A program made the translations under genes and the position numbers. Below, piece by piece: positions 44,834 to 54,842 of a stretch of 64,000 nt of DNA. The stretch covers positions 14,748,727 to 14,812,726 of the forward strand of contig CM056743.1 of NCBI GenBank assembly GCA_029851415.1. The letters are read 5' to 3'. A model generated the notes under the pieces. The model made no database searches. It was not told the origin of the DNA and was given only the letters and a program-made list of their open reading frames with translations. Source of the stretch: Eretmocerus hayati. Its lineage: Eukaryota; Arthropoda; Insecta; Hymenoptera; Aphelinidae. Every line of letters starts with the position of its first letter. The stretch's first letter is position 1.

Positions 44834-47820
44834 ATAATAACTTTTAGAAGATTTTGCAATCAATTAAAATCGTCATCAGAGATCAAAGTTTTCATTTTTT
44901 ATTCAATACTCTCACCAAAATAGAATAAGAGATAATGATAAACTTTTTAATAACTATTGTTGCAAAATGGATTTTACACTGAAGAACACTGACAGTCTCT
45001 CATACAACACCATTGATGATTCAAAACAAACCAAAAATCACATCAATCATAATTAAAACACTCCAATTCACACTGATGAGAACGTTGCGGTGACTCGCCT
45101 AGGCCATGGCTCAAGAGTGATTAACTCCGCTGAGAGCGACCGAAGCGAAAAATCCAATACAAACTCATCAACACCACACTCATCACATATATAGGCTTTA
45201 ATGCAATCAACTAATCACACATAGCACTATTGAAACACCCACTTTACACTGATGATAACGTTGCGGAAACTCGCCTAGGCCATGGCTCAAGAGTTATATT
45301 AACTCCGCTGAGAGCGACCGAAGCGAAAAATCCAAAACTAATTCATCAACACTCCAAACACAACATGATAAGACACTGAAATCAATATAACAAACAATCT
45401 AACAACTTCCATATTGCAACAATAGAAATTTAATCATTCAAATTCATTAATAAAATCTTTCTAAATAATTATGGAGTACCCAATGCATAGTTGAAAAAAT
45501 ATTCAATAATCAATTTCTTTCAAGGTAAATCACTCAAGTGTTTCTGAAAATTCATATAAATTGAACAACGAATAATAACTTTTAGAAGATTTTGCAATCA
45601 ATTAAAATCGTCATCAGAGATCAAAGTTTTCCTTTTTTATTCAATACTCTCACCAAAATAGAATAAGAGATAATGATAAACTTTTCAATAACTATTGTTG
45701 CAAAATGGATTTTACACTGAAGAACACTAACAGTCTCTCATACAACACCATTGATGATTCAAAACAAACCAAAAATCACATCAATCATAATTAAAACACT
45801 TCAATTCACACTGATGAGAACGTTGCGGTGACTCGCCTAGGCCATGGCTCAAGAGTGATTAACTCCGCTGAGAGCGACCGAAGCGAAAAATCCAATACAA
45901 ACTCATCAACACCACACTCATCACATATATAGGCTTTGATGCAATCAACTAATCACACATAGCACTATTGAAACACCCACTTTACACTGATGATAACGTT
46001 GCGGTAACTCGCCTAGGCCATGGCTCAAGAGTTATATTAACTCCGCTGAGAGCGACCGAAGCGAAAAATCCAAAACTAATTCATCAACACTCTACACACA
46101 ACATGATAAGACACTGAAATCAATATAACAAACAATCTAACAATTTCCATATTGCAACAATAGAAATTTATTCATTCAAATTCATTAATAAAATCTTTCT
46201 AAAGAATTATCAAATCTTCTAAGGAGTACCCAATGCATAGTTGAAAAAATATTCAATAATCAATTTTTTTCAAGGTTAATCACAAAAGTGTTCCTGAAAA
46301 TTCATATAAATTAAACAACGAATAATAACTTTTAGAAGATTTTGCAATCAATTAAAATCGTCATCAGAGATCAAAGTTTTCCTTTTTTATTCAATACTCT
46401 CACCAAAATAGAATAAGAGATAATGATAAACTTTTCAATAACTATTGTTGCAAAATGGATTTTACACTGAAGAACACTAACAGTCTCTCATACAACACCA
46501 TTGATGATTCAAAACAAACCAAAAATCACATCAATCATAATTAAAACACTTCAATTCACACTGATGAGAACGTTGCGGTGACTCGCCTAGGCCATGGCTC
46601 AAGAGTGATTAACTCCGCTGAGAGCGACCGAAGCGAAAAATCCAATACAAACTCATCAACACCACACTCATCACATATATAGGCTTTGATGCAATCAACT
46701 AATCACACATAGCACTATTGAAACACCCACTTTACACTGATGATAACGTTGCGGTAACTCGCCTAGGCCATGGCTCAAGAGTTATATTAACTCCGCTGAG
46801 AGCGACCGAAGCGAAAAATCCAAAACTAATTCATCAACACTCTACACACAACATGATAAGACACTGAAATCAATATAACAAACAATCTAACAATTTCCAT
46901 ATTGCAACAATAGAAATTTATTCATTCAAATTCATTAATAAAATCTTTCTAAAGAATTATCAAATCTTCTAAGGAGTACCCAATGCATAGTTGAAAAAAT
47001 ATTCAATAATCAATTTTTTTCAAGGTTAATCACAAAAGTGTTCCTGAAAATTCATATAAATTAAACAACGAATAATAACTTTTAGAAGATTTTGCAATCA
47101 ATTAAAATCGTCATCAGAGATCAAAGTTTTCCTTTTTTATTCAATACTCTCACCAAAATAGAATAAGAGATAATGATAAACTTTTTAATAACTATTGTTG
47201 CAAAATGGATTTTACACTGAAGAACACTAACAGTCTCTCATACAACACCATTGATGATTCAAAACAAACCAAAAATCACATCAATCATAATTAAAACACT
47301 TCAATTCACACTGATGAGAACGTTGCGGTGACTCGCCTAGGCCATGGCTCAAGAGTGATTAACTCCGCTGAGAGCGACCGAAGCGAAAAATCCAATACAA
47401 ACTCATCAACACCACACTCATCACATATATAGGCTTTAATGCAATCAACTAATCACACATAGCACTAATGAAACACCCACTTTACACTGATGATAACGTT
47501 GCGGTAACTCGCCTAGGCCATGGCTCAAGAGTTATATTAACTCCGCTGAGAGCGACCGAAGCGAAAAATCCAAAACTAATTCATCAACACTCCACACACA
47601 ACATGATAAGACACTGAAATCAATATAACAAACAATCTAACAATTTCCATATTGCAACAATAGAAATTTATTCATTCAAATTCATTAATAAAATCTTTCT
47701 AAATAATTATCAAATCTTCTAAGGAGTACCTAATGCATAGTTGAAAAAATATTCAATAATCAATTTTTTTCAAGGTAAATCACTCAAGTGTTTCTGAAAA
47801 TTCATATAAATTAAACAACG
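44834..47820. repeat. Tandem array of four ~750-bp units
   Basis: Units begin near 44834, 45571, 46321 and 47071, each starting with AATAATAACTTTTAGAAGAT. Units 3 and 4 differ at very few positions; unit 1 is slightly shorter and most divergent, and unit 4 ends at TTAAACAACG (47820). Each unit holds two GC-richer islands (about 85 bp) in AT-rich sequence. No reading frame of note. The near-identity suggests recent expansion or ongoing homogenisation, as in satellite-like arrays. Confidence 0.9.
45069..45153. repeat. Conserved palindrome-rich island (first of eight in the array)
   Basis: Core CTCGCCTAGGCCATGGCTCA flanked by CTGATGA on the left and CCGCTGAGAGCGACCGAAGC on the right. The second island of the unit is at 45245-45335; the pattern repeats in each unit. 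The two islands in a unit are almost identical while the sequence between them is not, so the island itself appears conserved or homogenised. Small stems are possible: CGCT-GAG-AGCG, and GAGT...ACTC in the A type versus GAGTTA-TAT-TAACTC in the B type, where base changes keep the pairing. Function unknown. Confidence 0.6.
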
Positions 47821-47992
47821 ATTGAGTAATACCATCTCTAAAAAATTACATAGTACATAAAAAATCAATCACTTCAATTTAATACAACAATGTATCAAAA
47901 TTGTATCAAAAAATCACTCGAAAAAGTAAAAACAACCGAAAAAGCAAAGTAGAAATAATCAAAAAACGACTGAATAACTTAAAAATAGTCAT

Positions 47993-48151
47993 AAGATAAC
48001 CAAAAGATGAAAAGATAATCAAAAGATAACAATAAGATAAAAGATAATCAAAAGATAACTTTAAGATGATCATAGATGATCTCAGATGATCTTAGATGAT
48101 CTTAGATAATCTTAGATGATCTCAGATGGTCTTAGATGATCTTAGATAATA
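47993..48151. promoter_or_regulatory. Second AGATAA cluster, flanking the array on the right
   Basis: About eight AGATAA motifs, then a run of GATGATCTTAGAT repeats. The order (AAAGATAAC repeats, TTAGATGAT repeats, then a CGCGACA phrase: CACGCGACATC at 42909 and CTCGCGACACA at about 48164) parallels 42717-42920, so the two are probably diverged copies of one sequence. No TATA box follows this copy. Confidence 0.5.
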
Positions 48152-48179
48152 ATTACTTAGACACTCGCGACACATAAGG

Positions 48180-49460
48180 TCTATTGTCGCTCTCACAATA
48201 CCAACTCATATTTTTTCCCGTCAAGTTGGCAACCCTGCTTACGATTTTACGTTGGCAGCCCTGCTCGGGGGGATCCGGACGGACGGGATTTTGCCCGCGG
48301 CTTAATTATTGTAATTCTCGACACTCTGTCTCAACATTCTATTTGATGAAAAGCCTCCTTAATATAATGCCCCAATATTCGATCCCTCCACTGCGCCATC
48401 ATTCGATCATAAATTCGGAATCCTCTAACAATGAGTAATCTGCACACGTTTTCAGCAATATTGAACAAAATTCTGACCGATTTAGCCATATACTACATAG
48501 AGTCATGAATTTCCGATATATTTTCTTCAGATTATCGAAAACTGCAACACTATCACCACAGGGGCTCGAAAAATTGATTTAAAAATTGTCCTTTCAATTC
48601 CGATTCAAGAATTTTTTATCCTAGCATAATCAAAGTTTTGAGTGATATTACAGACACCAGTACTGACAACTACGACAGCTTAGAGGTAGACAACCAGTGG
48701 AATAGCATCAGGTCATTTCCCAAGCTGCACTACCAACCACTTTACCGCATAATCTACAACTTCTCAAGAATATCAGTCATGTCAATTCTCCAGATATGAT
48801 TCACGTCCTCACCAAAAGAATCATCTTCAGTAGCGCAATAAGTTCGGTAGCATAAAGTAGCAAACGCCATGCAAAAACTGCATGCAAATTCATCTGCTCC
48901 AATCAAGTTTCAAGTTGTAGAATACTGCCCCCGCTCAATCCATAAATTCAGCCTTTATAAATCTGCTTGAGGGTGTCGGTAAGCGTCCGTCTTATATATT
49001 AAAGAAGCTCCCTTATTCTCAACAACATTCGCTCAGCTGACGTACATTACAAGCGCCTCGAGCAAAATCTCGGTACACAACTCGAGCCTGACGCGCAAAG
49101 CTGCTTCTGATGTGCGTATACATAAGTACTTACCATATAGCAAGAAAGGCAATCGAATCTTACAGTATGCGTATATGAGAAAACGGTAGCCGAACAGAAT
49201 TTCAACCTTGAGACCTTGAAAGGCTATCGCCTTAAGCGGACAAGTTCATATTTTTCTACACGTATACAACGATAGCAATAATAGCGTGGAAGTCACGTTG
49301 ATCCGTAGAGAATTTTTATTGGTTGGAACAATGAAGTTTTTACTTTTGCAAAGAATTGAATTCATTTCAGTGCGTTCACGTTGATTGATGCCTGGATCTA
49401 TCTAGGAGATTCAAACTCCCTCAAAAATTGCCATGTCTATTCTTTGCTTGAAGCAAGCTA
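48180..49460. other. No recognisable gene; small duplicated phrase
   Basis: GTTGGCAACCCTGCT and GTTGGCAGCCCTGCT lie 26 bp apart near 48225-48265, followed by GACGGGATTTTGCCCG. An open frame at 48184-48438 has no recognisable motif. Confidence 0.35.
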
Positions 49461-49462
49461 TA

Positions 49463-50695
49463 GGGGAGAGTGGGGCGAATTAGGACAGGTTTTGCAGTGG
49501 GGCTATCTGGCGATACTTGGGGATAGGCGCGCTACGCGACTTGGAAGTTCAACTATTGAATATATTGTAAAAAAATTTTCAGACCTCCAGGTCACCGCTT
49601 TCATAATTTTTTTGGAAGTTTGAGAAAAAAAATCTGTCCTAATTCGCCCCGCGTTTGGCGGTACGTTAGGACAGTTTTGGGGGCAAATTAGGTCAGCCTT
49701 CGAAAATTGAGGTATACTACAATATTCCTCAACTATTAGATTCGAGTTTGCTCACCAAAACACGTAGTAGTAACCCTAAATACAGAGGGAAACTCGCCCG
49801 CGACCTTTACATCCTCCTAGAGCCTCAGAAAGCGAGCCATTTTTGTGTCATTTTTTAACATTATTGAATTAGGCGCTTCATTGGTGCACTACCTTATTCA
49901 ACAATCAACAATCGTTTCGCGGCTTATAAGAGTTGACTTTCTTCTTTCTTTCTTCATACTGGAGGTACCCATACTTGCCCTAAGTCAACCATCCAAATGA
50001 CAGAGTGCGACAATCAACCCAATATCAGAGAATGCGACGGTGAAAATGCGTAAATCGAGCACTAACTCTTAACACGTTGAAAGCTACTCTTGACCTCTAA
50101 TATGACTCCTAAGACGGCCATTGGACATTGTAACTTCATTTTCTCACCCATTTTCAATCATCTAACTCACCCTCAACAACCCGCGTCTCGAAAATTTCGC
50201 ACAGATGCACACGCGCCTCGATACGAGCAATAATTATCGAAAAACACGGACAAGCGATCAGTCGACCGATTTTAAATGGGATTTAGCATTGTCCTAATTC
50301 GCCCCGTCCAGTTTGTCCTAAATTGCCCTCAACCGTTTTTTTTTCGTAAAATGGCGATAACTTGGGTTCAAGTGGGCTGATTGTGACCCACGACGGCTCA
50401 AAATCTTCGTTTTGTGACGTAGTTTTTGACCCCTGAATGTCGATTAAGCTGACCCACTTTTGCAGAAGCAGCGTGTGATCTTGCATTTACGAAATAAACC
50501 GCGTGAGGCCCCCAAAAAGCACCCATACGTCAGCGAGGACCCCCAGTGTCGTTTCGGAAGGTCTAATCGGGATAAAAACCGTTGCCTGTGATAGTATTGA
50601 AAATGTTTCTATGCGGCGGAAGCCTAGACTCACCCACAAGCGAGCTATCTTTCTTGTCCTAATTCGCCCCTGTCCTAATTCGCCCCACTCTCCCC
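49463..50695. mobile_element. 1.23-kb TA-flanked DNA transposon, copy 2
   Basis: Same termini and length as copy 1 (22701-23930), with TA at 49461-49462 and 50696-50697. The two copies remain alignable end to end with scattered substitutions. Subterminal CCTAATTCGCCCC motifs are conserved in both. The long frame of copy 1 is broken here. Confidence 0.8.
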
Positions 50696-50697
50696 TA

Positions 50698-51880
50698 CTA
50701 TTGGGACGACTCTTCCAAAATTCAGTTTGAGAAAGGACTCAAGTCACTCAGCCAAAAACTCAACTTCCAGAGTTCAGAATGACTTCATTGGGACAAGAGC
50801 ATTGAGTGTTAGTATAAAAAATGTTAGATCGACTGCTAAGGTTTTAATTATCTAAATTAAGATCGATCGTTTCTCCGTACCAACAGTGACTCAAATCATT
50901 AGATTTGATAGAGTTTCGTCACACATGAAAAGTCTACACGATTTGTATAATCAATTAAAAAATAAACAAGTGATTGATATTAATACTCATGACGTGAATA
51001 GAGACATGATTCATATACCAAAACAGACAGTAAAACTGTAAAGAAAGCAGCAGGAGCGGTGGCAGAATAAGTAAAACTGTGGTACTGAGTGTTTTTGCCT
51101 GATCCTCCAGATGGCCCGACGAGAGTATTGAAAAAAAAAAAAAAATGGACGAGCTCACGTTGTCAATATCCTTATATGATCTTGCAGAATTATTGGAAAA
51201 TTTGGTTAGCTGAATGACCTACGCAGTCACTCTGAGTATATCCAAACAAAATTTTTGTAACGAGTATGTTCGCAGCTAAATTATTGCATGTATTTATCAC
51301 ATAGCCCCCATCCCATCATCGAACCTATTCTATACCTTCCTCAAACAGAAGGAAAACCACGAATGAACTCCAAAACCATCTTTCGACTAGCAAAAATATT
51401 CAACCCTACATTAAGTCGGAGAATCATAAAATATATGTTTACTGAGGCATTAAAAAGTCAACCCCTCAAAGTCTATGCAAATGGCAAATCGATCTCGATT
51501 TGAAGTATATAGGCTTCTGACTAGAATTGCTTTTTAAGATTATGCCAGGCCAAATATCGAGTCGTGACAAATGGAAGAGGAAACGAGAGTCGGGGGAGCA
51601 AAGATTCGTGTGTCTTATGTATAAAAGTTGAAATGTAGGCGGATCGGTGGTTGGGGGTAAAAAAAAAAAGAAAGAATGCGGGGCGCGTAATATGCAAATA
51701 ATATTGCCGAGAGTTGTGAGAAGCTCTTACCACTGTATTCGATGTCAAGGGGAGGTTTAGAGCATCGAAGATCCTTCGAGTCGAAGGGAGAAAAAAAAAT
51801 TGGCAAAGTGCTAAACGATCACTGGTGAAGAGTATAACTTGGATTTCAACATTTAACATGTGTACCTTGTGATAGTTATG
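50698..51880. other. No recognisable gene
   Basis: AT-rich sequence with an A run near 51129-51145. A 140-codon minus-strand frame (51521-51943) has no recognisable motif and overlaps the hAT-like element's end. Confidence 0.35.
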
Positions 51881-51889
51881 TATTTCTTT

Positions 51890-52562
51890 CAGGACTGGGA
51901 CTTTTATCAAGATTTTCAAACTATCCGAACTATCCGGATACACGGATATCCGGGCTCGGGGAAAAAATCCGGATGGTTCCGAATACCCGGATAGTATCCG
52001 GATAACCGGATATTTGGATCCGGATAACCGGATATTTGGATCCGTCCGAGTTTTATAGTCGAATTGAAATGTAACATTGGTAATGATAGTATAGATGAAC
52101 TGATAACAATATCAAACGAGTAAGTATCAGATCCATACGATCGGTTCCAACCTGTCATTACTGGCAAGTGGTCAACCGGTATCTCTGTCCCTCTCTTCCG
52201 TCCTCTTTGTTTCTCGATAGCATGGGAGCTTCGATGAATGACGTTTGGGGGAATTTTAGTATTCCAGACCCCCCGTCTCTCTAATAAGGAACGTGAGAAA
52301 TCTGGAAACCCCACTCTTCCCCTACCTCCTGAAACTCTTTCGTTATTTTTGGACGTTCCCTTTGTGATAAGCATGCATATTAAAAATACCAATCGTCTGT
52401 AATTTTTAAGAAATCCAATATCAAAATGTGTAATACCCATCACGAAACAGATTTAAGGGTTCAGATGCTATTCGAAATTCCGGATACTCCGGACTGTCCG
52501 GGAGTATCCGGATATCCGGATAATTAACCGGATATCCGGATCCACGGATATTCCCAGCCCTG
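51890..52562. mobile_element. hAT-like MITE with reiterated TATCCGGATA motifs
   Basis: Left end CAGGACTGGGAC and right end, inverted, CAGGGCTGGGAA resemble hAT termini. They are flanked by 8-bp near-duplicates ATTTCTTT (51882-51889) and ATGTCTTT (52563-52570), as expected for hAT. Subterminal regions are packed with CCGGATA/TATCCGG repeats, about ten on the left and six on the right, which form many alternative hairpins. No transposase. Confidence 0.75.
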
Positions 52563-52570
52563 ATGTCTTT

Positions 52571-53959
52571 ATTAATCACTATCCCGCGTTGCTACTTTAG
52601 GTCTTTGATTCAAAATTATATTTTCTTAGGCCTGAGTTTGATGTACTAATTCGCCCTACAATCCTGGAAATGTGATATTTTGAGTCTCACGTCCAAAGTG
52701 AGCATGTCCAACTTGCCCCCCCCTCCACTGTAAGCCATTTTCAGAGTGACTTCCGTCCACATTAAGAAAAAAACACATTCATTCGTGCTGTACCTCGAAT
52801 TCTTAAATCCTAAAGAAACAAATTGTGAAGGCCTAATGGAACACAAAATCAAATGAAGCAAGATACATCGAAACTTGATTATTTATTTCTTGCCACCGTC
52901 TCATTAAAGTTGAGTAATTATCTCTACAGAATGGAGGCATGTGTAATGTTGTTCATTCAAATATCTCACGGGTCATAAAAAAAAAGAAGGATTCATGGCA
53001 AGGTCAACATGAGCTAAATTTTTGAAATCCACAGATGAAAGGGCATCGCCTCACTTCAGTTTCTAACTGATCAAAATCCGCCACGATGCGATAATACAAA
53101 GAGAACACTCATTATTGAGTTGCACAACATTACTAGACAATCCAATGGTACAAACTGTGAAAAACATGAGTGCGAACATGTTACATCAATGTTCAGAAGT
53201 AATTTCCTCACAGTAAAATGAAAGATCCGATATTTCTAATCTACCAGCTTCAAGCAAGACTCATCTAATATAAAAGTAGAAAAGAGGAACACACTCCTTC
53301 ATCTCCCGAAAATCCTTAAAACAATATTGACTGACATATTCACAGACGTATATACAAGGGGAACCCGATGATTCGACCAAAATTGCAACCGATGGTCGAT
53401 CCATATATCATAAATCAGAAAATTTCAAGCTCTACTTTGCTAAACAACAAATCTAGAGGATCGTCATATGAATAGATAAGTGTACAAGTATATTTTTCAG
53501 GTCTTATCGGACTATGCATGTCAATCAAACGACATTAGTCAAACTCAATCGGGCTCTAAAAAACAGTAATCCTAAATATTTCACGCAAAATTCAATAATA
53601 ATCATTCGTGTGAACTCAGATATACATATTTCATTCCTTGGAAAACCTTGAGAGCCTCATGAAATGACGAATCAAACAAATCTCCCTCAATGACACTTTG
53701 ACAGTGTGCAAAATCTATTCCCTAGTCTGAATTCTCGAGAAACAATGGAATAGATTCAAGAATTTCCATGGGATAATGGAATTTTGATGCGATTCCTTGA
53801 AAATGTTTCACTCATTGAGTATGAATAAGTGTACCATCTAAATTTGCTATCAGATGAATGATGATTCCTTTGACAGAAAAATAGATAACACTCTGTCTAG
53901 AGCTCATAACGTAAGTCAACCACCGCGAGCACGTTTGAATATTGTTAGGATATCTCTTG
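52571..53959. other. No recognisable gene
   Basis: AT-rich spacer left of the LTR retrotransposon; no supported gene or repeat. Confidence 0.35.
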
Positions 53960-53963
53960 AGCT

Positions 53964-54272
53964 TGTGGGTGCCGGATGTTCGCCGTGACTTTACCTGTCG
54001 GCTCGTCGGCTCCCATTTCCCAATCTGGGCATTACTGCGTTGGGCCAGGACGGTTATTGATTAATCCGTCGGTACATTTACTGGTATTTATTTGTAGGTT
54101 ATAGGTTATACAATGGTATACAGAATGCGAGCTAGCGCATGGCTAGCCGCTGGCAACGCAACTCGTAATCGCCGGCTCTCTGGCCTTCTCCTCTCTATCC
54201 CTACTATCCCGCCGGAGGGGCGGCTACTAGCTATGTATTAGTGTGAATAGGTGAGGGCACTCGGTGCCTACA
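53964..54272 (-). repeat. 3' LTR
   Basis: 309 bp, beginning TGTAGGCACC and ending GGCACCCACA on the coding (minus) strand, with TG...CA ends. It carries an AATAAA signal (54087-54092, minus strand) for polyadenylation. No differences from the 5' LTR were seen. Confidence 0.92.
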
Positions 54273-54284
54273 TTACTCCCCCCT
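54273..54284 (-). other. Polypurine tract
   Basis: AGGGGGGAGTAA on the minus strand directly abuts the 3' LTR, where plus-strand DNA synthesis is primed in LTR elements. One T interrupts the purines. Confidence 0.7.
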
Positions 54285-54842
54285 GGGAAGACGGAGTCTC
54301 GGGGTTTTTTGAAGATGGAAATTACATAATCTGAGGAAAATGAAAATTATATAATTTGAGCTTAGTTTGATTATTGAGGTAGGTTGAAATGGTAAATGAA
54401 GAAGATTTTTGAGCTGCCGTAAAAATGATGTCTTGCATTTGAGGTTAATTGACTGAAAATGAATTTAAGTGAAAAATAAATGCTGCATTGCGGTACGCAT
54501 GAATCATTGATAGTAAGTACTTATAGGATTTTAGTGACGATGTCAATCGTCAATGGCATGTATTTTTTGGTGAAAAAAGATGCCTTTGGTAGACGCAAAC
54601 GTCTTTGGTGAACGTTGAAGTCTAGATAAAGGGTTGACATTAAAAACTCTCGAATAGGCTGAATTAAAAATGTAGAGCTTGAGCTGAGCTTGAGCTCTAG
54701 TAATTTAACGAGCCCGTAATATACCTTAAGCTAAATTATTGGCTGATTGTGGATTCACCGTAATAACTTAAGAGCTAGTGGTATTGAACTGTCTCTAAAT
54801 TAAGGACTACGGAAGAGTCAACTGCACTTAGCACTGTTTTAT
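54285..54842 (-). other. Non-coding region between pol and 3' LTR
   Basis: About 560 bp without an open frame long enough for an envelope gene, so the element lacks env and is expected to move only within cells. Confidence 0.7.

Noticed and set aside
45069..45153. Hammerhead ribozyme or C/D-box snoRNA in the array islands (CTGATGA and CTGA boxes)
   Set aside because: Stem II and the GAA(A) core of a hammerhead cannot be formed, and no terminal stem brings the C-like and D-like boxes together.
54285..54842. Envelope gene between pol and the 3' LTR
   Set aside because: Only about 560 bp and no long frame; the element lacks env.
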